Shown: positions 25,901 to 33,853 of the stretch, piece by piece
How positions within the stretch are numbered: the first letter of the stretch is position 1
How the letters are laid out: each line of letters opens with the position of its first letter
IMG/VR virus record: IMGVR_UViG_3300030117_003734
Coordinates: 3,732 to 47,356 of that record
Strand: one strand, 5' to 3'
Length of the DNA stretch: 43,625 bases
Origin: a virus
Position numbers and translations under genes: made by a program
The notes under the pieces: generated by a model
Database searches by the model: none
Told to the model about the DNA's origin: nothing
What the model saw: the letters and a program-made list of their open reading frames with translations, nothing else

Positions 25901-28900
25901 TTAATTCTTATGATCAAGAAAGATTTACAAGTGACGTACCACATTTAGAGGATAGTTTAAGAGCGACAGATACACTTGATTTTAGACCTAGAGTATCACC
26001 TACAAGTAGCACATCATCATCTCCATTTGCTTTTACATCTAGAGATTTTTCAGTATCAGGTTCAACACCAAGTCTTGTAGTTTCCCCAGAGGGAGATTCT
26101 AGATTAGGTTATAGTTATTTCTTACCTAGAATTGATAAATTAGTTTTATCTCGTGGAGAAGCATATGAAGGTAGTTTTGCAATATTAAAAGGTGTATCAT
26201 CTCTCAATCCCAAACCTCCAGCATTGATTGATGGTGCTATGCATCTTGCAACCATTGAACTTCCAGCATATCTTTATAATTCCAGTGATGCAAAGGTAAC
26301 TCTAATTGAAAATAGAAGATATACAATGAGAGACATTGGTAAATTAGAGGATAGAATAGAAAATTTAGAGATAGCCACTAGTTTAAGTTTACTTGAATTA
26401 GATACGAAAACCTTGCAAATTAAAGATACAACTGGTGATAGATTTAAATCTGGTTTCTTTGTAGATGATTTTAAGGATGTAAGTCGTATTGATTTAGAAA
26501 ATCAAGATACAAAAATTAATATTAATGCTGAAAATTCTGAATTAATTTCACCATTAGATGAGTACAGTATAAAACCATTATTGGGGGCATCTGAAAGTAT
26601 TGATTTAAATACTGCTGATTATTCTCAAAATTTACCTTTACTAGATTCAAATGTTCAAAAAACAGGAGATTTGATAACCTTAAAATATTCTGAGATAAAA
26701 TCTGATATAGGTAATTCACAGGCAAGTAGAGTTGAAAATGTTAATCCTTATGAAGTTGTAGTTCGTGAAGGTAGAATAACACTAAATCCATCAGAGGATA
26801 ATTGGACGAGAGTAGTAGAAATTGATGGAGGAACAAGAACTATTCTTGGAGATAATGCAGGTAGATCAACTGAAAGAATATTAACATCATCAATTCCTGA
26901 ACCTTTTATAAGATCTAGAAATGTTGGATTTAGTGCTTTAAATTTAACACCAGGTGTTAGGCATTATCCTTTCTTTGATGGTAGAAGTGGTATTGATATT
27001 ATTCCAAAATTGTTAGAAATTTCAATGATATCTGGGACATTTTCAATAGCAGAGACTGTTCGTGGTATTTCACCAGATGGGGATCAAATAATTTCATTTA
27101 GACTAGCACAACCAAATCATAAAACTGGAGCATATAATTCATCCACTAGAGTATTTCCAAGCAATCCTTATGATACTTCACTTAGTTTAGGATCTTTCTA
27201 TACAGAGTCATCAGTTGTATTGAATATTGATATTGCCTCTCTCACTGAAGATGCTCAAGGTCAATTCTCTGGTAGACTTGTAAATAACATGAGATTTATT
27301 GGTGAAACTAGTGGTGCGATTGCTACATTAACAAACAACAGATTAATCCCTGATGAATTTGGTGCAGTGTTTGGTTCATTCTTCTTTAGAGATCCTACTA
27401 GTTCTCCACCACCACCTTTAAGATTTACAAATGGAATAAAAACTTTTAGATTGACAAGTAATGTTAATAATGCTGAACCAGTCAGAGGAGATGAGGGAAT
27501 TGGTATAACTCTTGGAGATGCGAGATACAGCACATTTGGACTGATTAATACCTTTACATCAACGACAACAATAATTCGTCGTCCACCACCACCACCTGCA
27601 CCTGTAATGATAAGGCAGAGACAACGTGATCCTTTAGCACAGTCATTTACTGTGGATGAGACGGGAATGTTCTTATCATCATTAGATTTATTCTTCTTTG
27701 AAAAAGATGATAGAGTTCCTTTAACTGTTCAAATAAGAACTGTAGAATTAGGAACCCCAACAAATGATCTGGTTTATGATTTTTCTGAAGTGGATTTAGA
27801 TCCGACTCAGTTAGATTCCTCTGGAGAATCAATCATAAAAACATCCACAGATGCCTCATTACCAACTAGAGTTACTTTTCCTTCTCCAATATACTTAGAA
27901 CCTGAAAGGGAATATGCTATCGTCTTATTGGCACCAGCAACAGTAAGTTATAAGGCATGGATTGCTCAGATGGGTGAAGAAACAATTGAAACACAAACAC
28001 TTGGTGTTGATGAGGGTTCAAAGAGTATTGTAACCAAACAATATCTTGGTGGAAGTTTATTTAAATCACAAAATGGAACTATATGGACAGCAACTCAAAC
28101 TCAAGATTTAAAATTTAATCTTTATAAGTGTTCTTTTGTAACCAGTCCTGGTACTCTTACATTCTTTAACTCAGATTTGACAACGAGTGATTTAATTAAT
28201 TCAAAATTACAGGATAATTCATTTAAAACTTATCCAAGAAAGTTAAAAGTTGGTGTTAATACAACTACTGCTTTGAGTAGTATCATATCAGTAGGAACAA
28301 AGGTTTCAGCATCTAATGTTGCTCCACATACAAACTCTACAGACGCAAAGGGATTTGTTGAAAAGATTGGTGGTCCTATTGTAACATCAAGCGTCAGTAC
28401 TGTTGGATCTGGATATTCAACAGGATCTTATCCTAACGTAAGTTTATACTCTCTTACTGGCAATGGTTCTGGTGTAACAGGAACTGTTGTTGTAGGAGGA
28501 TCAGGTGTAATTAGTTCTGTATCAATTGCTTCAACAGGTAATGGACATGTCGTAGGAGATGTTTTAGGAATTACTACAGCAAACATGGGTAATGCTGGTT
28601 CTGGTGGTGAAGTAACTGTTACCAGTATATTTGGAATGGATACTTTATATCTAACAAATGTTCAGGGTGAGAAACTTAATGATGGTAGAAAATTAGTTTA
28701 TTACACTGATGTTGTTGCAGGAACAATTGCATCTGCTATTGGTGGTGTAATAAGAGGAGATTCTATTCTTAATGGTGATTTATATTCTGGAAATGTTGTT
28801 GAAGTTAACACTTCAAATCATTCTATGAATTCTATTCAAAATGTTGTACAACTTGATGGAATAAAACCAGACACCGTTCCCACTCTTTTGACAGAAAATA

Positions 28901-30123
28901 TTTCTTCAACAGATACTGTAATTTCTGTTGCAAATACTGCACCATTTACAAAATTTGAAGGAATAACAACTAGTACTGGTTATGTTCAAATAGGAAAAGA
29001 GATTATTTTCTATAATGGAATAGGTTCTGGAAACTTAACAGTTGGTGCGAGAGGGTTTGGTGGATCTCCACAAGACGCTCATTTTATTAATGATCAAGCG
29101 TTCAAGTATGAGTTTAATGGTATATCCATGACAGGTATTAATACAACTCATAACTTATCGACTAATGCTACATTACAGTCATTAAAAACTAGTGATACTT
29201 ATTTCTTAGAAATTAATAGAGGAGCAGGAAGATCTAACTTATTGAATAGATCAACTGGTGTCAATCAGATTAGTTTCACAGATGAAAAAGTTGGTGGAGA
29301 AAATCAAGCTGTAGGATCACAAAACTTCCAGTACGACGCATTTATTCCCTCATTCACCATAATGACACCATCAACATCCACTACAATATCAAGTCAATTG
29401 AGATCTGTTTCTGGAACAAGTGAGGGTGGTTCTGAAATATCATTTGTAGATCAAGGATTTGAGAGTGTTGAATTTAATCAATTAAACAGATTAGATACAC
29501 CAAGACTTCTATGTTCAAAAGTTAATGAAAATGCAAAGTTAAGTGGTTTACCTCGAAATAAATCTGTCACATTATTAACTCAATTTAATACTACTGATAC
29601 TAATTTATCTCCAGTTTTAGATACTATGAATGGTGCGTTTAGATTCTTGAGAAATAGATTGAATTCTCCTATAAGTGATTATACTGTAGATTCTAGATCA
29701 AATAATATATCTGGTGACCCACATTCATCATGCTATATCTCACAAAAAGTTAACTTACAACAAGCATCAACATCACTAAAAGTATTAATAAGTGCTTATA
29801 GACATCCATCTGCTGATTTCAGAGTTTTATATCGATTATTTAAAACAGACTCAAGTGAAGTAGAACAATCATATGAACTATTTCCTGGTTTTGATAACTT
29901 GAATGATGTAGGTATTGATAAGATTGTTATTGATCCTAAATTGAATAGTGGAAAACCTGATGTCTTTGTACCAGCAAGTAAAGAAGGTGAATTTAGACAA
30001 TACGAATTTAGTGTGGATGAGTTGGATGAGTTTGTTGGATTCCAAATTAAGATAGTATCTAGTGGAACTAATGAAGCATATCCTCCAAGATATAAAGATT
30101 TAAGAGTAATTGCTTTAGCATGA
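22948..30123 (+). CDS. Giant DUF4815-type structural protein, 2391 aa
   Basis: The N-terminus (NISPYYDDFNDDNNFYRVLF, then GRPVQARELTTLQSILQ and GNHVFKDGSMVLPGG) is the DUF4815 signature of cyanophage virion proteins. Around residues 1129-1170 is a coiled region (DIGKLEDRIENLEIATSL). Two proline runs are at 1487-1490 and 1546-1550. LAQSFTVDETGMFLSSLDLF at about 1560 starts a beta domain. A GxGY bead lies at 1812-1895 and an RG...H module at 1982-2055. The last 110 residues (FGFQIKIV-like end, PPRYKDLRVIALA) form a conserved terminal domain. It occupies the place of T4 genes 9-12, so it is probably a baseplate-periphery or fibre protein involved in host contact. It starts three bases after gp8. 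Confidence 0.75.
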   Translation: MSQKTNLNISPYYDDFNDDNNFYRVLFRPGRPVQARELTTLQSILQNQIQSFGNHVFKDGSMVLPGGINYDDRYFSVKLESEHLGLPISLYLDNLKGKKLKGQNSGIELLINDCKLPSSSDDITDTTIFVKYLTGNNDNIIANLEDGEPLLTLEDITYGNTTIVTGESVATLVSTNASATGSAVKMNEGVYFIRGTFVSVPTSTIVLDAYSNEPSYRVGLRITESIITAKEDSSLYDNAKGFSNFAAPGADRFKIIATLAKKSLTDTSDVDFVEVIKLRNGELKKLQDFSVYNELEKYLAARTFEESGNYSIDNFKVKVSDSLDNGLSNGGIFKSNQITEEGNTPSDDLGCLEVSSGKAYVQGFRISTPGTTIVDFEKPRDKGKVNTALVPFDMGTLIRVNNVSGTPVLGTGVGENTVSLLSRRKDSAVATGIPSGAYEIGKARVYSFGLRNTPYADNASQWNLHLFDVQTYTFITLNTSLTATISSFVRGASSGATGFINGSVSGATDIVLSQTSGTFIPNEKLIINESEESFRSIVSVRQYTFEDVKSVYQNTNGMTGGITGFIDFSADTILETTRIQSIPSFNNSVISSTNGLTGTITSPGNAFTGIKTESIIQYQTAGTSDINFNRVTDISTDLKTLTVAGITTVSGINDGKVGINTMSSVSLVSPVVVDKENTGLYAKLGFDNICEVDLANATLAVSSQSAMFALSANSTIQAVPAGITSAFYSNFDTQKYSLVYSDGTVEPLTRDQFELVDAGSKVQFSGLSKNSGNAVLNVTVEKQSITNKTKQFTRSNKIVIDKTKVGVSTSTNGLTFNQYYGLRIEDREISLNAPDVVNVVSVLESKNNNDPTLDKITTVSGLSLNTNTVDGEKIIGAESGAVAQLITRVDGENVEVAYFTNTKFVLGEIITFQESNIETTVQAITLGNNINVTQKYSLDKGQREQYYDYSRIVRKSTLSAPSRRLLVIFNSYIVPTTDTGDLFTVNSYDQERFTSDVPHLEDSLRATDTLDFRPRVSPTSSTSSSPFAFTSRDFSVSGSTPSLVVSPEGDSRLGYSYFLPRIDKLVLSRGEAYEGSFAILKGVSSLNPKPPALIDGAMHLATIELPAYLYNSSDAKVTLIENRRYTMRDIGKLEDRIENLEIATSLSLLELDTKTLQIKDTTGDRFKSGFFVDDFKDVSRIDLENQDTKININAENSELISPLDEYSIKPLLGASESIDLNTADYSQNLPLLDSNVQKTGDLITLKYSEIKSDIGNSQASRVENVNPYEVVVREGRITLNPSEDNWTRVVEIDGGTRTILGDNAGRSTERILTSSIPEPFIRSRNVGFSALNLTPGVRHYPFFDGRSGIDIIPKLLEISMISGTFSIAETVRGISPDGDQIISFRLAQPNHKTGAYNSSTRVFPSNPYDTSLSLGSFYTESSVVLNIDIASLTEDAQGQFSGRLVNNMRFIGETSGAIATLTNNRLIPDEFGAVFGSFFFRDPTSSPPPPLRFTNGIKTFRLTSNVNNAEPVRGDEGIGITLGDARYSTFGLINTFTSTTTIIRRPPPPPAPVMIRQRQRDPLAQSFTVDETGMFLSSLDLFFFEKDDRVPLTVQIRTVELGTPTNDLVYDFSEVDLDPTQLDSSGESIIKTSTDASLPTRVTFPSPIYLEPEREYAIVLLAPATVSYKAWIAQMGEETIETQTLGVDEGSKSIVTKQYLGGSLFKSQNGTIWTATQTQDLKFNLYKCSFVTSPGTLTFFNSDLTTSDLINSKLQDNSFKTYPRKLKVGVNTTTALSSIISVGTKVSASNVAPHTNSTDAKGFVEKIGGPIVTSSVSTVGSGYSTGSYPNVSLYSLTGNGSGVTGTVVVGGSGVISSVSIASTGNGHVVGDVLGITTANMGNAGSGGEVTVTSIFGMDTLYLTNVQGEKLNDGRKLVYYTDVVAGTIASAIGGVIRGDSILNGDLYSGNVVEVNTSNHSMNSIQNVVQLDGIKPDTVPTLLTENISSTDTVISVANTAPFTKFEGITTSTGYVQIGKEIIFYNGIGSGNLTVGARGFGGSPQDAHFINDQAFKYEFNGISMTGINTTHNLSTNATLQSLKTSDTYFLEINRGAGRSNLLNRSTGVNQISFTDEKVGGENQAVGSQNFQYDAFIPSFTIMTPSTSTTISSQLRSVSGTSEGGSEISFVDQGFESVEFNQLNRLDTPRLLCSKVNENAKLSGLPRNKSVTLLTQFNTTDTNLSPVLDTMNGAFRFLRNRLNSPISDYTVDSRSNNISGDPHSSCYISQKVNLQQASTSLKVLISAYRHPSADFRVLYRLFKTDSSEVEQSYELFPGFDNLNDVGIDKIVIDPKLNSGKPDVFVPASKEGEFRQYEFSVDELDEFVGFQIKIVSSGTNEAYPPRYKDLRVIALA
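28891..29112 (+). repeat. RG...H module in the DUF4815 protein
   Basis: Residues 1982-2055 read ISVANTAPF, then IGKEIIFYNG, then LTVGARGFGG and AHFIND. This is the same layout as the modules of the gp7-like protein and gp15. Confidence 0.6.
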
Positions 30124-30323
30124 TGATTCCAGTTGAAGGTTACAAACATCTATATCGAGATGAAAAATCGGGTGCAATTGTAAGTACTGATTCTCAGGGG
30201 TACTTACAATACAAAAAATTACAACAACAAAAGAAATACCAAGAAAATGAAATACATAGACTGAGAGAAGAGATTGATGAACTTAAATCATTAATATCAG
30301 GATTAATCAATAAATCCTCTTAG
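30120..30323 (+). CDS. Small conserved coiled-coil protein, 67 aa
   Basis: The product starts MMIPVEGYKHLYRDEKSGAI, a signature I recall from cyanophages, and ends in a heptad-like Lys/Glu/Leu helix (about residues 30-62) that should form a coiled coil. Function is unknown; a virion or assembly role is inferred from the neighbours. The start overlaps the previous stop. A second ATG at 30123 is an equally possible start. The late promoter for the next gene abuts its stop. Confidence 0.75.
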   Translation: MMIPVEGYKHLYRDEKSGAIVSTDSQGYLQYKKLQQQKKYQENEIHRLREEIDELKSLISGLINKSS

Positions 30324-30324
30324 A

Positions 30325-30332
30325 TATAAATA
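30325..30332 (+). promoter_or_regulatory. Late promoter
   Basis: TATAAATA lies 22 bases before the ATG at 30355, within the narrow spacing seen at other late genes here. It probably starts a message covering the small structural genes and gp13-gp17. Confidence 0.75.
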
Positions 30333-30354
30333 TTTAAAAATGTATTGATTAATA

Positions 30355-30693
30355 ATGGCAGTATATGTATCCAACATCACGATTGAGCAAGGGTTTGACT
30401 TTGATACTTCATTTCAATTAGAGGATACTCGCACCAACGAATTTTTAAATTTGGTTGGAGCAGGAACATCAGCGATGCTTAGAAAGCACTCAGGATCTAA
30501 AACTAAGGTTTCATTTGCCAGTAGTGTTACCGATGCTGAAACTGGTATAATTTCTATAACTTTATCTGCTTCTAACACAGTGTCATTAAAACCTGGAAGA
30601 TATGTATATGATGTACAGATAATAACTTCTGGTGGTCGAAAATATAAGGCTATAGAAGGTAATGCACTCGTCAGATCTGGAGTAACAAGGTAA
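30355..30693 (+). CDS. Small beta-sandwich structural protein, 112 aa
   Basis: The pattern ITIEQGFDFDTSFQLEDTR, a central strand ending AMLRKHSGS, LKPGRYVYDVQI and IEGNALVRSGVT resembles the N-terminal Ig-like domain found in many phage fibre and baseplate accessory proteins. It is one domain long. The stop overlaps the fibre-like gene by one base (TAATG), suggesting paired expression and perhaps contact. Exact role is unknown. Confidence 0.65.
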   Translation: MAVYVSNITIEQGFDFDTSFQLEDTRTNEFLNLVGAGTSAMLRKHSGSKTKVSFASSVTDAETGIISITLSASNTVSLKPGRYVYDVQIITSGGRKYKAIEGNALVRSGVTR

Positions 30694-31571
30694 TGACAAC
30701 TATAAATGATCGAATCGGATCGCAAAATGTAATTAGGGTATTATCTAATGCTTCGGCACCTCCATCTAGATTAGCAAATTTAGGTGATGTTGATTCAACA
30801 AGAACCGATGAAACTGGCCTGGTATTAGTTTGGGAGAAAACTGCACAAAAATTTGTTTTAACTGATACTATTAGTGCTGCAACTATTATTCAAACTGGTA
30901 TTACATCATTCTCCAATGTAACAAACTCTACAAGTCCGACAACAGGTGCATTGAAGATTGCTGGTGGTGTTGGGATAGAAAAGAACTTAAATATAGCAGC
31001 AAATTTACAAGTTACTGGTTTATCTACATTTGTAGGGGTTGTAACCACAACTAATGATTTGTATGTTGGTGGTGATTTATATGTAAAGGATGATATTGTA
31101 TATGATGAAGTAAACGGAAGGCAAATTAATATATCAGGTATTGGTACTTTTGGATCTATTAACATAGGGGCAATTGAAATTGTAAGTTCATCTCGCGAAT
31201 TAAAAAATGTTACTTCTCTTGATAATACTACAACATCAACAGTTCAAAATGTAATTTTCTCAGGTGGACTTAATACTTTTGAATTTTTAAATATAACAGG
31301 AATCACGACCACTAATAACCTAAACGTGACTGGCACTTCAACTTTAGATGCTGCCACAATCGCTGGATTGCTAGATATAAATGCAGGTGGTCAGGCAAAT
31401 ACCTTCAAAGTAGAAGATTTGACAGCTGGTCGCATTGTTCTTGCTGGAACTGGAGGAGAGTTAGAAGACAGTAGTAACTTAACGTTTGATGGAAGTTTAC
31501 TCAATGTTACAGGAGCACTTACTGCAACTGGAACGCTAACTGCTGGATTGATTGATGGAGGCTCGTATTAA
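30693..31571 (+). CDS. Fibre-like structural protein, 292 aa
   Basis: The protein has a short N-terminal segment (LANLGDVDS..., residues about 28-50). Ser/Thr/Gly/Val-rich beta repeats follow, such as GALKIAGGVGIEKNLNI, LQVTGLSTF and LNVTGTSTLDAATI. These repeats are typical of cyanophage tail fibres that fold as trimeric beta structures. The gene sits just before gp13, where T4 has wac (fibritin), but no long coiled coil is visible, so homology to wac is not claimed. GGAGG at 31557-31561, inside its last codons, is the ribosome binding site for gp13. Confidence 0.7.
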   Translation: MTTINDRIGSQNVIRVLSNASAPPSRLANLGDVDSTRTDETGLVLVWEKTAQKFVLTDTISAATIIQTGITSFSNVTNSTSPTTGALKIAGGVGIEKNLNIAANLQVTGLSTFVGVVTTTNDLYVGGDLYVKDDIVYDEVNGRQINISGIGTFGSINIGAIEIVSSSRELKNVTSLDNTTTSTVQNVIFSGGLNTFEFLNITGITTTNNLNVTGTSTLDAATIAGLLDINAGGQANTFKVEDLTAGRIVLAGTGGELEDSSNLTFDGSLLNVTGALTATGTLTAGLIDGGSY

Positions 31572-32413
31572 TGGCAAAACCAACCACTAGACAGGAACTA
31601 GTTGATTATTGTTTAAGACAACTAGGTGCACCTGTTCTAGAGATAAATGTAGATGATGATCAAATTGATGATTTAGTTGATGATGCTATTCAGTATTTTA
31701 ATGAGAGACACTTTGATGGTGTTGAAAGAATGTATTTGAAGTATCAAATAAGCGATGATGATATTAAAAGAGCAAGTGGAAGTGGAACAGATGGTGTTGG
31801 AATAGTTACAACAACAGGAACTGCAAATGTAAGTGGAATTGGAACAATAACCTCTAACTTCTACGAGAACTCTAATTTTATTCAAGTTCCAGATTCTGTT
31901 ATAGGAATTGAAAGAATATTTAAATTTGATACAAGTTCAATATCAGGTGGAATGTTTAGTATCAAATATCAATTATTTTTAAATGATCTTTACTACTTTA
32001 ATTCAGTTGAATTACTTCAATACACAATGACGAAGAGATATTTGGAAGATATTGACTTTTTATTAACCACAGATAAACAAATAAGATTTAACAAGAGACA
32101 GAATAGGTTATATTTAGATATTGATTGGAAATCACAGTCAAAGGATACTTTTTTAGTTATTGATTGTTTTAGAGCACTAGATCCTACAGAATTTACAAAA
32201 GTTTTTAATGATAGTTTCTTAAAAAGATATCTAACACTTTTAATTAAAAGACAGTGGGGTTTGAATATGATGAAATTTAGTGGAACTCGATTACCTGGTG
32301 GAATTGAGTTAAATGGTAGACAGTATTATGAGGATGCAGAGAGAGAATTGGCAGACATAAAACAAAGAATGTCTCTCGAATACGAGTTGCCACCTCTCGA
32401 TTTTATAGGATAG
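31571..32413 (+). CDS. gp13: Neck protein gp13
   Basis: The opening KPTTRQELVDYCLRQLGAPV, followed by DDQIDDLVDDAIQYFNERHF, is diagnostic of marine T4-like gp13. It has 280 residues (T4 309). In T4, gp13 and gp14 form the collar that seals the filled head and receives the tail. A Gly/Thr-rich insertion lies at about 72-96. The ATG overlaps the previous stop, and a strong GGAGG site is nine bases upstream. Confidence 0.9.
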   Translation: MAKPTTRQELVDYCLRQLGAPVLEINVDDDQIDDLVDDAIQYFNERHFDGVERMYLKYQISDDDIKRASGSGTDGVGIVTTTGTANVSGIGTITSNFYENSNFIQVPDSVIGIERIFKFDTSSISGGMFSIKYQLFLNDLYYFNSVELLQYTMTKRYLEDIDFLLTTDKQIRFNKRQNRLYLDIDWKSQSKDTFLVIDCFRALDPTEFTKVFNDSFLKRYLTLLIKRQWGLNMMKFSGTRLPGGIELNGRQYYEDAERELADIKQRMSLEYELPPLDFIG

Positions 32414-32419
32414 TGACAC

Positions 32420-33853
32420 ATGGCATTAAATCCGTTTTTTCTACAAGGATCTAAAACCGAACAGTTTTTACTGCAAGATGTAATTAATGAGCAGTTAAAA
32501 ATTTACGGTATAGATGTTTATTACCTACCTAGAAAAATTTTTAAAACAGATAATATCATTCGAGAAGTTCAATCATCAAAGTTTGATGATTCTTTTATTC
32601 TTGAAGCATATTTAAATAACTATGAAGGTTATAATCCAAATAGTGATTTAATGACTAAGTTTGGATTAAGATTAACAAACGAAGTAAGTCTAACAATATC
32701 AAGAGAAAGATTTGAAGAATTTGTAACACCATTTTTAGAAGGTCTTTCGTCAGGTATTAAAGAAGGTCTCATAACTGACTATACTTTTGAGGATTTAATC
32801 AACCGACCAAAAGAAGGGGATTTAATTTATTTCCCTCTTGGTGAAAGATTATTTGAAATTAAAAGAGTTGAATCAGAAAAACCATTTTACCAATTAGGAA
32901 AAAATTATGTTTACGAATTAAGTTGTGAATTATATGAATATGAGAACGAACTTATTGACACTACAATTGAAGAGGTTGATAATACTGTTGAAGATGAAGG
33001 ATATATTACAACTGTTAACTTAGTTGGAGCTGCACTTACTGCATCAGGAACTGCTGTAATAGGTGGAACTGGAATGATTGGATTTATATCATTAACAAAT
33101 GATGGTTTTGGATACAAAACTGCACCATCAGTTGAAATATCACCACCAGCATCTGGATCAAGAGCAACAGCAGTCGCAATTACAACATCCTCTGGTGGTG
33201 TTAAGTCTCTGAAAGAAATAAGAATCTTAAATCCTGGTTCTGGATATGATGCAAGTAATCCACCACTAATCATCTTAAATGGTGGTGGAGGTGCTGGTGC
33301 AGCAGTCACATTTGGAATTGTTGATAGTGGTATTTCAACAATAAGTGATCTTATTAGAGGTAAGGGATATTATGTTGCACCTACAATCACATTTACTGGA
33401 TCGACTGGTGCTGGAGGTACAACTGCAATTGCGACAGCTGTCATTGATGATAGTGGTTCAATAGATAGAGTTGACTTTAATAACGTTGGTTCTGGATATG
33501 CAGTTGCTCCAACAATAGCATTTTCTGGTATTTCAACGACTGGAATTGGAACATATCTCTATAATGAAGTTGTTACTGGATCACTATCAGGAACTACCGC
33601 AAGAGTTAGAAACTTCAAGAAACGTGTTGATATAGATGCTGTTAATCCACCAATTGAACTACAAGTATCTCTAAATAGTGGAAGATTTAGTGCTGGAGAA
33701 GTAATTGTAGGATCTATCTCATCGGCTAGATATGTTGTAGAATCTTACAGTGACGACAGTTTTGACAATGCTTTCGACTCAAATAAAGAGATAGAATTTG
33801 AATCAGATTCTCTACTTGACTTTACAGAGAACAACCCATTTGGAGATTATTAA
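32420..33853 (+). CDS. gp14: Neck protein gp14
   Basis: Residues 1-195 match gp14 (FLQGSKTEQFLLQDVINEQL, YYLPRKIF, FEEFVTPFLEG, KPFYQLGKNYVYELSCELYE). Residues about 218-372 are four GxGY beads. The C-terminal tail SLLDFTENNPFGDY returns to the conserved gp14 ending. The protein has 477 residues, nearly twice T4 gp14 (256), because of the bead insertion. Related insertions occur in cyanophage gp14 as I recall. It works with gp13 in closing the head and joining the tail. AGGA lies nine bases before the ATG. Confidence 0.88.
   Translation: MALNPFFLQGSKTEQFLLQDVINEQLKIYGIDVYYLPRKIFKTDNIIREVQSSKFDDSFILEAYLNNYEGYNPNSDLMTKFGLRLTNEVSLTISRERFEEFVTPFLEGLSSGIKEGLITDYTFEDLINRPKEGDLIYFPLGERLFEIKRVESEKPFYQLGKNYVYELSCELYEYENELIDTTIEEVDNTVEDEGYITTVNLVGAALTASGTAVIGGTGMIGFISLTNDGFGYKTAPSVEISPPASGSRATAVAITTSSGGVKSLKEIRILNPGSGYDASNPPLIILNGGGGAGAAVTFGIVDSGISTISDLIRGKGYYVAPTITFTGSTGAGGTTAIATAVIDDSGSIDRVDFNNVGSGYAVAPTIAFSGISTTGIGTYLYNEVVTGSLSGTTARVRNFKKRVDIDAVNPPIELQVSLNSGRFSAGEVIVGSISSARYVVESYSDDSFDNAFDSNKEIEFESDSLLDFTENNPFGDY
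33071..33535 (+). repeat. Four GxGY beads in gp14
   Basis: The cores are GFGYKTAPSVEI (229-240), GSGYDASNPPLIIL (273-286), GKGYYVAPTITF (314-325) and GSGYAVAPTIAF (357-368). They are separated by Gly/Ala/Thr-rich segments of roughly 30 residues. This is the clearest array of the bead module in the window and defines its consensus. Confidence 0.8.

Noticed and set aside
30693-31571. Assignment as fibritin (wac)
   Set aside because: The position matches T4 wac, but the protein is beta-repeat rich and lacks a long segmented coiled coil and foldon-like end.
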